Source: Microvirga sp. VF16 (lineage in GTDB: Bacteria > Pseudomonadota > Alphaproteobacteria > Rhizobiales > Beijerinckiaceae). Taken from it: a stretch of 64,000 nt of DNA. Both the position numbers and the translations under genes were made by a program. Below the pieces are notes generated by a model. It was not told where the DNA came from, searched no databases, and worked only from the letters and a program-made list of their open reading frames with translations. The DNA lies in contig NZ_CP069354.1 of the NCBI RefSeq assembly GCF_016864375.1, positions 2,129,501-2,193,500 on the forward strand, given 5' to 3'. Below, in pieces: positions 33,708 through 42,676 of the stretch; position 1 is the stretch's first letter; the number at the start of each line of letters is the position of its first letter.

Positions 33708-35102
33708 TCAGGGATAACAGTAGGAGTCGGATGAGCAGTCACCGCCCTCAAGCCGGACCTGATGCGGCCGATGCCCCTTGGGCCATTCGATGAAGAAATC
33801 CTCGTCGAACGCGATGCCGCCCTCCGGATCCGCATTCAGCTTCACCATCCAGCCCTCGAAGCCGCGGTGGTAGAACTGCTGATCGATGGGGCCGTAGAGC
33901 GAGTTGGTGAAATACACCCGCCGCCCGTCACGGCTGATCTCGACCATCTGCGGCCCGCCCGTCAGGTGCCCGTTCTTCGCCTTGGGATGAGAGGCACGGG
34001 ACACGATCCCGCCAATCCGCACCGTGCCGGTGAGCTTGGGGTTCAACGGGTCGGAGACGTCGTATTGCTGGAGATCGCCCGTACCCCAGCACGACACGTA
34101 GAGGAACCGGTCATCCATGGACAGGTCGATATCGGTCACGAGCGGCGGCACCGCGCCGAACCCCTTCAGCATATCCGGCAGGTCATCCGGGCTCGCGGGT
34201 TCGGCCGGGATGGTGATGATCTTCTTGACGGCCCAGTGATCGCCCTCGCGGTACCAGGTCCAGATGGAGGAGGAGAGATCCTTCAGGCTGATCACGCAGT
34301 TGACGAACCCATGTGCCTTCGTCGGATCGTGCGCCGGCCGGAGCTCGAACACGAGCTGATGCTCTTCGCCGAAGTCGATCTCCTGCAAATGCTTGCGTTT
34401 CAGCAGATCCCAGAAATGCAGGCGCCGGCCGTATTTCGAACCCAGCAGGACTTCCGGCACGAGGCCGTTCTCGAAGGTGTCGGGCGTGCCCCATTCGCTG
34501 GTCACCAGCGTGTCGTATCCCAGATGCCACCATCCGTCATAGGCGAGCTGCTGCGATCCGCGGTCCACCTCCCAGCGTCCGAGCGGCTCGAAGCTCTCGT
34601 GATCCATGACGAAGATGCCGCCGGGCGCCTTGCCCTCGGCATTGCCAAGGGCCGTGACGTAAATACCGTCCGGCCCGCAATGAACCGTGTGTGGTCGGGT
34701 GTAGCCGGTCCGCTCGGCGATTACCTCAGGCTCGATCACCTTCACGATGGTGGGGTTGCGCGGATCAGGCTTGGTGTCGAGGATATGAATCCGGGACGAG
34801 CGCAGCCCCGGCACGACAAGATAGCGCCGCTCCACGTGAGGATGGGGCATGTTGGGACACAGGCAGGACGAGCACGCATTCCAGCCGAAATGGTGCAGTT
34901 CGTCGCCCGTATTCGGCATGGCCACCGAGCCGACGATCTTGGCATAGGAAGGTGAGGCCGGGTCAAGGTCGACAACCGCGATCCCGTCCGGTTGTTCGCG
35001 GTCCGGATCGAACATGGCCACGTAGGCCAGCGTTTCGGGCGGAGCTTTTTCGGCTAGGCGTGGAGAAGGATAGAAACTGGGATCTGGCTGCCAACGCGTC
35101 AC
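33708..35102 (-). CDS. mtoX: Methanethiol oxidase (selenium-binding protein SBP56 family)
   Basis: A 464-residue beta-propeller enzyme that oxidises methanethiol to formaldehyde, H2S and H2O2. Family members are copper-dependent periplasmic or cytosolic proteins. Conserved parts: WQPDPSFYPSPRLAEKAPPE, DELHHFGWNACSSCLCP with the conserved Cys pair, RPHTVHCGPDG, HPKAKNGHLTGGPQMVEISRD and VRLEGGDCSSDSYCYP. GTG 35102 has AGGGAGG 5 bases upstream and gives the usual N-terminus. A TTG at 35138 would add 12 residues. No export signal is visible. Adjacency to a copper cluster fits its cofactor. Confidence 0.9.
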   Translation of the reverse strand: MTRWQPDPSFYPSPRLAEKAPPETLAYVAMFDPDREQPDGIAVVDLDPASPSYAKIVGSVAMPNTGDELHHFGWNACSSCLCPNMPHPHVERRYLVVPGLRSSRIHILDTKPDPRNPTIVKVIEPEVIAERTGYTRPHTVHCGPDGIYVTALGNAEGKAPGGIFVMDHESFEPLGRWEVDRGSQQLAYDGWWHLGYDTLVTSEWGTPDTFENGLVPEVLLGSKYGRRLHFWDLLKRKHLQEIDFGEEHQLVFELRPAHDPTKAHGFVNCVISLKDLSSSIWTWYREGDHWAVKKIITIPAEPASPDDLPDMLKGFGAVPPLVTDIDLSMDDRFLYVSCWGTGDLQQYDVSDPLNPKLTGTVRIGGIVSRASHPKAKNGHLTGGPQMVEISRDGRRVYFTNSLYGPIDQQFYHRGFEGWMVKLNADPEGGIAFDEDFFIEWPKGHRPHQVRLEGGDCSSDSYCYP

Positions 35103-35257
35103 GACACCCTCCCTGATCGCCCCCTGGGCCGACGGCAAGTGTCTTTATCCTTGTGCTGACTTCGGCAGTATATCGCATCCTCCAAGGTGTGTCGCCCCAA
35201 CCATGATGGCGGATCCGCCGAATGCGAACTTCTGCGGCTGGCACTTGGCTGTGATAC

Positions 35258-35335
35258 GCCGAATGTCCGCTCACGTGGCAAGCACCGGACATGCCGAAAA
35301 GTCGGCGAACGTCGCTACCCGATCCCGGAGGGGCC
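35258..35335. repeat. Degenerate ~80-bp dispersed repeat, copy 3
   Basis: Contains GCCGAATGTCCGCTCACG, ACATGCCGAAAAGTCGGCG and CGATCCCGGAGG-like sequence shared with the copies at 4636 and 32904. Confidence 0.5.
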
Positions 35336-35385
35336 ACACTCCGTTCGATTGCCCTCAATGGAACGGCGCCGAACGCAACGGGCGT

Positions 35386-35450
35386 TCCAGCATGGCCCCG
35401 TTTGCGGCATCCAGGACGAGACCAAGTGATCCGCCGGGCAGGATCGCGTT
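35386..35450. repeat. 65-bp perfect repeat, non-coding copy
   Basis: Identical to 12498..12562, which lies inside a lipoprotein gene. Here it is directly joined to the dispersed repeat starting at 35451. Confidence 0.9.
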
Positions 35451-35627
35451 ACAAGCGCGGCATCCCTCGCAACACCCTCACCGTCATCCCCGGACTTGTT
35501 CCGGGGATTTCCCGAGCATCCATGGTTTATCCATATCGATGTTCCCAAGACGTGGGTGGCCGCAACATGGGCGGCCATGACGGCTGTGGATGACGACAGG
35601 TCTGTCAAAGAGCCAGCGCTTTCGGGC
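35451..35627. repeat. Dispersed ~170-bp repeat, copy 2
   Basis: Second copy of the element at 2789..2956, with a better preserved REP palindrome (CATCCCCGGACTTGTTCCGGG). The rest of the spacer 35139-36226 holds no convincing gene. Confidence 0.85.
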
Positions 35628-36012
35628 CCGCAGCTTGCGCTGCGAGCCTGAGTGGTGATCGAGGGTGGCGCGACGGGCAGCCCGGCTCGATGTCTGATGG
35701 GAGATGGAAGAGCCGGAATGCCTCTTCGCGCACGGCTTCTTGAGGCGGACAGGAGAGGCCGGCTCAGTCAACCGCCGCAGGCGGTGACCGTCTGCGCGAC
35801 GGCGGCCTGCGACCGATCCCGACCACCAACCCACATCCTGGGCCTCCCGTCGAATGAGGCTGCGTCACCTCAGCCACGGGACCGTGCCTGCTCCCACACT
35901 GCGACGCCTCGCGAGCGCGCCCCTCGCCAGGAGCAGATCTAAGGCAATGATATAGCCGAGGTTAGGATCATTGTCAAGAACAAAAGATGAACATTGCCTA
36001 AGCACCCATCGC

Positions 36013-36105
36013 GTCATCCCCGGGCTTGGCCCGGGGATCCACGCCTTGGAACCATAACGTTGCAAAGACGTGGATGGCCGGGTCGAGCCCGGCCATGACG
36101 GCAGA
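36013..36105. repeat. REP-type palindrome pair
   Basis: CCCCGGGC-TTG-GCCCGGGG is followed about 45 bases later by ATGGCCGGG-TCGA-GCCCGGCCAT. The arrangement is typical of repetitive palindromes common between genes of Methylobacteriaceae and Bradyrhizobiaceae. Confidence 0.8.
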
Positions 36106-36121
36106 GGGGTTTGATGACAGT

Positions 36122-36212
36122 GTCATTCCCGGCCGGAGCGCAGCGGAGGGGAAGGGAATCCATAGCGCTGTCCAAGCGAGTGGATCCCCTTCCCACACTT
36201 CGTGTGCCGGGG
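36122..36212. repeat. Second palindromic repeat bounded by GTCATTCCCGGC/GCCGGGGATGAC
   Basis: The outer ends are inverted repeats, and GGGAAGGGAATCCAT and GTGGATCCCCTTCCC form an inner pair. It follows the REP pair and precedes the 3' end of the epimerase gene. Confidence 0.65.
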
Positions 36213-36226
36213 ATGACAGGAGAGTC

Positions 36227-37261
36227 TCAGGCGCGACCCGTGTCGGACGCCGCCAGCAGCGCCGCCTCTTTCTCCGGTGGCATGCCGGCTTTGAGGGGTG
36301 TGTCGCGGCGGGTTCTGTCCCAGGCGAGGATGTGCCGAAGGGTCTCGTCGAGCGGGCGGGGCTGAAAGCCATGCGCAAAAGCCTTTTCGACGTCGATCTC
36401 CAAAAAATGCCGGAAGGCTTCGTCCGCATGCGGCAGCCAGAGGGGAACCTCGGTCCAGGGCGCGAGGCCGGCCGCCAGCACCGCCTCGTCGGAGCGCCAC
36501 ACGAGGCGCGCATCCGAACCAGTGACGCGGCGGATGGCCTCCAACAAGTCGGCGAACGGGAAGGGGCGGCCCGTGAGGTTGAAGAGGCCGCCGAGATTCC
36601 GCTCCGCCGCCTCGACGATGAAGCGCGCGGCGTCGCGCACATCGATGAGCTGGATAGGGCGCCGCGGATCGCCGGGCGCCGGGATCGCGCCGCCCTGGTC
36701 CACCCGGCGCACCCAGGAAGTCAGGCGGTCGGTGTAATCGCCCGCGCCGACGAGAAGGCCCGAGCGGAGGATGAGCGCGCGCTCAGCGAGGCGCTCCAGC
36801 GCCACGAGCTCGCATTCGCGCTTCAGCGGTCCATAGGCCGTGGCGTAGGACGCGGCGGCGGAGCGCTGCTCCGGGGGCAGGGCGCGCGCCATCTCTAATT
36901 GCTCCGGCGTCGCGCGGGTCGTGGGCGAATTCTCCGAGACGCCCGGCACCTTGAAATCCGCATAGACATTGGCGCTCGTCACGAGCGCATAGCGGCCGAT
37001 GGCCGGGGAGAGCGCATCGAGCAGCGAGGCCACCGCATCGGGCGCGAAGGCGCAGGTATCGACCACGAGGTCGAACGCGCGGCCCTCAAGCGCCGAGAGA
37101 TCGCTGTGCCGATCGCCGATCAGAATCTCGATCCCGTCCGGCCCCGCATCCTTCGCCGTCTTCCCGCGGGTGAAGATCGCCACCCGATGGCCCCGCGCCA
37201 GCGCCTCGTGCGCGACCGCGCCGCCCAGAAAACCCGTTCCCCCCACGACAAGCACGTTCAT
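36227..37261 (-). CDS. NAD-dependent epimerase/dehydratase (SDR family)
   Basis: A 344-residue extended short-chain dehydrogenase-like protein. The N-terminal Rossmann motif is MNVLVVGGTGFLGGAVAHEA. FDLVVDTCAFAPDAV and YALVTSANVYADF follow, and SYATAYGPLKRECE corresponds to the active-site YxxxK, here YGPLK. A substrate domain follows (GGLFNLTGRPFPFADLLEAIRRVTGSD). It probably modifies a nucleotide sugar or similar carbonyl compound. ATG 37261 has AAGGGGAG upstream; the 21-residue extension to 37324 is not conserved. It is the last chromosomal-looking gene before the Tn7-like region. Confidence 0.82.
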   Translation of the reverse strand: MNVLVVGGTGFLGGAVAHEALARGHRVAIFTRGKTAKDAGPDGIEILIGDRHSDLSALEGRAFDLVVDTCAFAPDAVASLLDALSPAIGRYALVTSANVYADFKVPGVSENSPTTRATPEQLEMARALPPEQRSAAASYATAYGPLKRECELVALERLAERALILRSGLLVGAGDYTDRLTSWVRRVDQGGAIPAPGDPRRPIQLIDVRDAARFIVEAAERNLGGLFNLTGRPFPFADLLEAIRRVTGSDARLVWRSDEAVLAAGLAPWTEVPLWLPHADEAFRHFLEIDVEKAFAHGFQPRPLDETLRHILAWDRTRRDTPLKAGMPPEKEAALLAASDTGRA

Positions 37262-37498
37262 CCGGCGCTCCCCTTGAAGCCGCGCCGGAGCCGCGAAACG
37301 CGATTCTCCGGCAAGATCATGCATGTGTGTTGCATGGTGGGCGGGGAGGCAAGGTAGGGTGTGATGGGCCGCTGCGTGAGGCCGGTGCGCTCCGCCGCAC
37401 GGCGCGGCTTCGCGGCTGGGTTTGAGAGAAGCGTTTGTCCGGGATGCGCGAAGCGCTCCCGCGTCGTCACGATCACATCCCTCACGCCACCCTCGCCA

Positions 37499-37524
37499 TC
37501 ATCCCCGGACTTGGTCCGGGGATC
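37499..37524. repeat. REP-type palindrome
   Basis: ATCCCCGGAC-TTG-GTCCGGGGAT, perfect 10-base arms. It lies in the gap between the epimerase and the AIPR gene, close to where host and acquired DNA may meet. Confidence 0.75.
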
Positions 37525-37567
37525 TCGATGGGTTGAAGGGCCTTTTTGAGATCACCCTGAACACTGA

Positions 37568-39256
37568 TTAAAGCCCAAGACTAAGTTGATGAGGCTGTGC
37601 AGGGGAGGGTCTGCCAAATCCGTCGATGATTTCAAGAAGCTCTTCCTTTGAAGATACTAGCCTGAAAAGGCGGTACGCCGACACGCGCGGATGATCGGCT
37701 ACGTACTGTGCCACCACTGCAATCGCATCCGGTATCAGGTTGATTGCTTCGTCAACGGACCCGTATGGGATCGCTTTTCTGCGCATCAACTCGCCAATGA
37801 CAAAGAGCAGATGCAAATGACCTTCGATGATCCATGTTTCTGCGAATGAGTTTCGGGAGATGGAACTCTGCCATGCAAGAGCTTGCTGCCGAATAGCCTG
37901 AATTTCTTCATGGATCTTAGATGCCGTTATAACCAACTCTGCTGTGATGACGTTGGGATCAAAGGCGAGACTGTAAAGATCGCCGAAAATATCATTCGAG
38001 TTGGTCTTGCTTTTGGTAGGCTCAGCGCAGATGAATGCCAAGATAAGCTGTCCAGCCCTGAGCGCGTCGATGATCTTCAGTCCGAATGGTCCTTTTTCGC
38101 CCCGCTTTCTGCGGTAGAAGTAACCATGATCGCTTATCGATGATGCTAGTCGGGTTTGAATGTGATCATTCGCACGCAAGTCCCGCCCAAAAATTCTACT
38201 CTGAGTATTACTAGCTAAGGCGACGCGCTCGATGAAATCGGTATCGCTCGTCTGAATGATCTTTATCGGTAGGGAACCTTCATTGAGGGCGATAAGCGTT
38301 TCAGCGCCAACATGGTGGACCACATGTGCTGTTTGTCCACCGTTCACTATCTGCGGGTTTACGAGAGTGAGTGGATGGCAACCATTCTCTACCGCGATAA
38401 CCTGATCACATACTATAGTTAAGCCGTTATTTAGGAACCAAAAGTCGCTTGCATTGCCGCCAATCAATGTTGCTCTGATCTCTCTGTTCACATCGTTGTC
38501 ATGTCCAAGAAAGTATCGGACATTCTGCTCGATCAAGCGCTCGTCAAATGATCCGTTCTCATCGCAGACAAAATCGTAAAGTTCTTTCAACGCCACTCTG
38601 GTGACGATTCCCTTACGGTTTGCCTCTACAACGGAGAAGGCATCACCTTTCACAGGGAGTATTCTCTTTCTGAATTTTGGGCGGGTTGCACGTACTGCTC
38701 CATGTGCTAACTCGTATAGCCCGTGCTCGAGTAGTTCAATTTTATGGCGAGCCAAGCTCGATACGAGCCTTGCACGTTCTGAGTCAGCTAATGGTAGCTG
38801 GTTGGAGAACAGGCGGACTTTAATAGGATAAGGATCGTCTGCAAATATCTCCCAAATCTCTCGAACTTTGGCGGCTAGAGCCCCGTTGACCGACTCAAGC
38901 AGTTCTTCCCGCCTGAATAGGAGATCGTCTACAAACGACACGATCTTGTCGATCTCATCGCCTGGAAAGCATCGGTGAGATTTCTTGAAATGAGCTACGG
39001 CTTTGCAGCTGCAAATATTGATCATCTGGTTTTCATGATCAATGTAGACAATGTCTACACCTCTATCCTGACCTCCATCAACAATGTGCAGCGCTGCGTC
39101 TTCCGGTGGGATATGGAAGACAGTTTCTACTACATACTGGACGAATGCTGGTCCTCGGTTTATTTCATCCGAGGAACGTGCCTTTATCCCTTTCTCGACT
39201 ACACTGAAATCGAGAAGGGTTGGTTTAGTCGTAAGGACAGCTAATTTCGTGTTCAA
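37568..39256 (-). CDS. AIPR-family protein with N-terminal nuclease-like region (phage-defence candidate)
   Basis: About 562 residues. The N-terminal ~100 residues resemble a degenerate PD-(D/E)xK region (HIVDGGQDRGVDIVYID, then INICSCK, with Asp68 and Lys85 from the chosen start). The AIPR domain follows (ASDFWFLNNGLTIVCDQV, LTLVNPQIVNGGQTAHVVH, NTQSRIFGRDLRANDHIQ). AIPR proteins are named for abortive infection by phage. The GC content is visibly lower than in host genes, as expected of acquired DNA. No ATG fits; TTG 39256 has AAGGGG upstream, while a GTG at 39352 begins the longest frame. It lies directly downstream of tniQ, on the same strand. Confidence 0.8.
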   Translation of the reverse strand: MNTKLAVLTTKPTLLDFSVVEKGIKARSSDEINRGPAFVQYVVETVFHIPPEDAALHIVDGGQDRGVDIVYIDHENQMINICSCKAVAHFKKSHRCFPGDEIDKIVSFVDDLLFRREELLESVNGALAAKVREIWEIFADDPYPIKVRLFSNQLPLADSERARLVSSLARHKIELLEHGLYELAHGAVRATRPKFRKRILPVKGDAFSVVEANRKGIVTRVALKELYDFVCDENGSFDERLIEQNVRYFLGHDNDVNREIRATLIGGNASDFWFLNNGLTIVCDQVIAVENGCHPLTLVNPQIVNGGQTAHVVHHVGAETLIALNEGSLPIKIIQTSDTDFIERVALASNTQSRIFGRDLRANDHIQTRLASSISDHGYFYRRKRGEKGPFGLKIIDALRAGQLILAFICAEPTKSKTNSNDIFGDLYSLAFDPNVITAELVITASKIHEEIQAIRQQALAWQSSISRNSFAETWIIEGHLHLLFVIGELMRRKAIPYGSVDEAINLIPDAIAVVAQYVADHPRVSAYRLFRLVSSKEELLEIIDGFGRPSPAQPHQLSLGL

Positions 39257-39487
39257 TGTCGTGGCCCCTTGGCCTTCGGCTCCGTCCACACTCCCCGCTG
39301 CGTTCGACTTCCTGATGTGTATGCGGTGGGAACAGCTTAGCCGGCATTCCACAGTCTAGCCGATGATCTCCTATGTAACGTAACATTCGCTAGGACGCAT
39401 AATTCATAGGACTCGGCTGGGTTCAGGCTAAAGAAAAGCCCCGGAGGTCACTGACTGTAGAGGCCCCCAAAGGATGCCTCGCACATG

Positions 39488-39520
39488 TTCTGGAATGCCC
39501 AGAAAATAAGGATTCCAGAA
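39488..39520. repeat. Short inverted repeat
   Basis: TTCTGGAAT (39488-39496) and ATTCCAGAA (39512-39520) form perfect 9-base arms with a 15-base spacer. It could be an operator for the AIPR gene or a hairpin. Confidence 0.5.
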
Positions 39521-39617
39521 TCAGAAATGCCTCAGCGGCCGAGTGCTGTAAGCCATCGGAACGCCTCACTCGACGCAACAGCGCGCTTGACCGTAAGGCG
39601 CTCTTTGTCTCGACATG

Positions 39618-39643
39618 AAAAAAGCCCCGGCGATGCCGGGGCT
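39618..39643 (-). terminator. Rho-independent terminator after tniQ
   Basis: On the minus strand AGCCCCGGCATCGCCGGGGCT folds into an 8-9 bp stem followed by TTTTTT. It lies 54 bases beyond the tniQ stop and closes the tns operon, so the AIPR gene needs its own promoter. Confidence 0.88.
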
Positions 39644-39696
39644 CGCGCCGCAGTGAAAGCGGACATTTTGCAGGGATTGGATCTTCGGAAGGTCTC

Positions 39697-41547
39697 TTAT
39701 AATCCTAAGTCAGCGATTACATTACGATCATAGAACGCGGCATGTACCTCGCCTGGCGGAAACACCGGATCGATTCTAGCGGATGCCAGCATTGTCTTGA
39801 GTTTCCGAAAGTGGATCCCGCTGTCAGTCGCCGCAACATGCAAGGACACGAACCTCGACATGAAATGCTCTAGATCACCGCAAGCGACGATCTGTCTGGG
39901 ACAGCGGTTCACCGGATTGACCTCAATCCGTGATGGCAGGTGTCCGCGTTCGACGAGGGCTTTCACCACTTGCGTTTTGGTTCGAAGTCTCTGTTCGACC
40001 TCACGCAGCGAAAGGCTGCCGTTCGCCCGCCCCTGCACGTAGGGTTTCACTTCCTCTGGGTCGACGAGCACCGACAGGTATCCCGCAACGTCGGCTCGGC
40101 GCCGGATGCACGCCAGCTTCCGATCAAGGATCAGACGAACAATCTCCATCGCGGAGCAGCACGCGCGTTTGGCCGCAACAGGGATCGGCACGAGCGCGCC
40201 GTCGCTGATTCCCGCGTCGGTCGCCTTCTCCAGCAACCGCCCAAGAAACGCGTCGAGGTCACGCTTCGCGAAGGCGAAGTCCCTCAAGAGGCCAGTGCCG
40301 CCGCGGACAAATGGCTGAATGAAGCCGGCGTCGGCCAGCAACCGTTCATGGGGACGTGGGGCATTGAGGTACTCGCCTGCTTTCCTGAGGTTCATTGCCT
40401 CGGACACGCGCGCAAGAAAGTCCTGTGCCTCCAAGGCGTCGAACATGACGCGCTCATCAGATAGTGCCATAGACTGAGACTTGACGTGGCCTGCGGCGTG
40501 CAGGAGCTTACGCAGCCGCTTGGGATGCGCACCTATCTCCAGCGATGCCGAGCGGATGGAGTGAAGGCGGCGCACAGTGATCTCTTGGCCGAAAATATCC
40601 TCCCCAGGGCCAATGGGCATTGTCTCGATTACATGGTGTTGGATAATGTTGCGAAGGGGATGGTATGCGTCATCCTCCGACTCGTGTGCGAGCCACTCAT
40701 ATAGACGGCCGAACACCATTCGCGGCCCCCAGTCTCCCTTGGTCGATGCAAAGTGTTCCTGGAGGCTGGAGAGAAAGCTTCGGATTCCGACTTCGCCACC
40801 CGAAGCGATCCGAAAGCCTTCAGCCCCGGCGTGGTACCAGTCACTTTCTGTAAGCCGCTCTGACCGGAACCGGATGCCGTGAGCTGCTATGGCACCGATT
40901 ACCTCGCAGCTTTTCGCAGCGGCGTAGAAGGGAAGCGACTGAAGGAAGGGAGCATCCTTGATCTTGAGACCTTCGCACCGGTCAAGGAGATGCCGTTCGA
41001 ACGCTGAGGCACTCCGCCGCGGAGCTTCCTCGGCGAATTGCGCCATCCTGGGGATGGCATGCTGAATCAGGTTAGCGAAGTCATGCACGCGCTGGGGATG
41101 GTCGTCGTCCGCAATGGCAATGAGGCCGACGTCGTGCTGCGGGCAGGTACGAATTGAGTCGATCAGCCATACTGCTCGGCCGAATGGCCGTACGGCCAAG
41201 GGATCGCTCCGTTCGTCTAGATCCTTCAGAAGGCAATGAGGGCAAACGCGCAGCGCCTTACGGCTTAGACTGTCACGTACGAGCGCTTGGTTGCGGATCG
41301 AGTAGCGACGCTCCCCGACCCTCAGTACAGCCCCGGCCGCTAAGGAACCTGCATCGGCTCGGGTGCGATGGGCCAATGCCTCCAAGGCTTGGACGTCGCC
41401 ATCCACAATGCCTTGGAAAGAAAGACTCATGTCGCGGCAGAAATTGCGAGCCGACCGTCCGAGAAGGAGGGCAGTGCGCGAACAATAGCTCTGAGGTGTC
41501 TCGCCGCGGCCTAGCTGGACGACCATTGAAGGGTGCAGTGGAGTCAC
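39697..41547 (-). CDS. tniQ: TniQ/TnsD-type target-selection protein
   Basis: 616 residues, longer than most TniQ proteins (about 350-450) and nearer to TnsD. The N-terminus has the usual ETPQSYCSRTALLLG segment. A zinc finger is formed by C102-PH-C105 and C135-PQ-H138 (RVCPHCLLKDL, IRTCPQHDVGLIA). The long C-terminal half includes helix-turn-helix-like segments (SLSLREVEQRLRTKTQVVKAL) likely to read the target site. It should select the insertion site and recruit TnsC. The start is GTG 41547, overlapping the tnsC stop, with AGGAG inside tnsC. Confidence 0.88.
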   Translation of the reverse strand: MTPLHPSMVVQLGRGETPQSYCSRTALLLGRSARNFCRDMSLSFQGIVDGDVQALEALAHRTRADAGSLAAGAVLRVGERRYSIRNQALVRDSLSRKALRVCPHCLLKDLDERSDPLAVRPFGRAVWLIDSIRTCPQHDVGLIAIADDDHPQRVHDFANLIQHAIPRMAQFAEEAPRRSASAFERHLLDRCEGLKIKDAPFLQSLPFYAAAKSCEVIGAIAAHGIRFRSERLTESDWYHAGAEGFRIASGGEVGIRSFLSSLQEHFASTKGDWGPRMVFGRLYEWLAHESEDDAYHPLRNIIQHHVIETMPIGPGEDIFGQEITVRRLHSIRSASLEIGAHPKRLRKLLHAAGHVKSQSMALSDERVMFDALEAQDFLARVSEAMNLRKAGEYLNAPRPHERLLADAGFIQPFVRGGTGLLRDFAFAKRDLDAFLGRLLEKATDAGISDGALVPIPVAAKRACCSAMEIVRLILDRKLACIRRRADVAGYLSVLVDPEEVKPYVQGRANGSLSLREVEQRLRTKTQVVKALVERGHLPSRIEVNPVNRCPRQIVACGDLEHFMSRFVSLHVAATDSGIHFRKLKTMLASARIDPVFPPGEVHAAFYDRNVIADLGL

Positions 41548-42674
41548 GGGTTTCTCCTGTCGCGGGGATGGGAACTGCGGCCGGGTTTGTCCCCACGGTG
41601 CTTACTTGGCTGGGCGCAGTCCTCACCATTGTTTAGTTCGTCACGAACGAGGCCCTCACGAGGCTTGATGAGATCCCAATCGCCAACGGCCGTGAACACA
41701 TTGCCCTCGGGCAGGCATCCAGTTCTGGCCGAATAGACCGCCGCGAAGTGCTCGACCTGGAGACTGTCCGCTCCACCCATGAGCGCTTCACGGATAGCGT
41801 CCTGTATGAATTCGATTACAATGCCGAACCGTCCGAGCGCTGCATGGAGAAGGCGTGCAATGACGGGGTCGCCAACAACATCAGTTATAGCCAGCTTGGC
41901 CTTCTCCTGTCCGTAGGAAGTAATCAACCGGCGGATAAGCGTCGCGTCCTTCTCCAAGGTTAGGTCCTCGAATACGACATGGCGGGACCGGCGCCAGACC
42001 TGCTCATCGTCCGCGAAGAATCGGCCAATCTCGGGTAGACCGGAGAGGATCAGCCATACTGGCCACAACTTGTTCTGCATAAGCCTCTTAAGGGTGTCCT
42101 GAACCTTGCCGATTTCGATGGGATTACGGGTCTGGAGGACATGCTGAAGCTCGTCAATGTGGAGGAAGCGAACCTGACGCAGCGCCAACTGGTGCTGCAC
42201 CATGTCCCAAACGACGTTCTCCTCAAGCTTACGGGTCGTCTCGTAGCCCAGCGCCGCAAGCACTTCTTGACCGAGCAGTCGCAGTGTGCACGGCGACGGC
42301 GTGGACACCGAAACTAGGATGCAATTGGCATTCTGATCCCCGTATCCAGTGAACTCCTCCCTCTTGAGGAAGTGGCGCTCGAGCGTCCGGGTCTTGCCTG
42401 CTCCGGACTGCCCTGTGACCGAAAGTGCCCGTCCCTCGCGCAGCCGGCCTACTTGGCGGGACAGGCTAGCGTCAGTGGCCTCCTGAGCGAGTAGGAAGCT
42501 GTCGATCAGACCGTCCAATTCGGCCTCAAGAATTTTGTCACGTGGTGTAGTGATGTAGGCGGACAGCACACCCGCCATGATCGATCCATTGCCGGCACGC
42601 CGCTCCGACTGGAGCCGGCGCATTCGGCTGACGACATCCTCGTTGGCGTCATTATCAGGCACGTTGCCCTCCAT
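41544..42674 (-). CDS. tnsC: TnsC/TniB AAA+ ATPase
   Basis: A 376-residue regulator that links target selection to the transposase. Walker A is GQSGAGKT at residues 88-95, and Walker B is VRFLHIDELQH with D174 and E175. NKLWPVWLILSGLPEIGRFF is the sensor-I region typical of TniB proteins, and RSRHVVFEDLTLEKDATLIR follows. The length is close to TniB rather than E. coli TnsC (555). GGAGG precedes the start inside the end of tnsB, with the two genes separated by two bases, and tniQ overlaps its stop. Confidence 0.92.
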   Translation of the reverse strand: MEGNVPDNDANEDVVSRMRRLQSERRAGNGSIMAGVLSAYITTPRDKILEAELDGLIDSFLLAQEATDASLSRQVGRLREGRALSVTGQSGAGKTRTLERHFLKREEFTGYGDQNANCILVSVSTPSPCTLRLLGQEVLAALGYETTRKLEENVVWDMVQHQLALRQVRFLHIDELQHVLQTRNPIEIGKVQDTLKRLMQNKLWPVWLILSGLPEIGRFFADDEQVWRRSRHVVFEDLTLEKDATLIRRLITSYGQEKAKLAITDVVGDPVIARLLHAALGRFGIVIEFIQDAIREALMGGADSLQVEHFAAVYSARTGCLPEGNVFTAVGDWDLIKPREGLVRDELNNGEDCAQPSKHRGDKPGRSSHPRDRRNP

Positions 42675-42676
42675 GC

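Larger units (their letters stand above)
39257..39696. other. Spacer between AIPR gene and tniQ
   Basis: No gene. Holds an inverted repeat at 39488-39520 and a terminator at 39618-39643. It could include the AIPR promoter. Confidence 0.5.
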
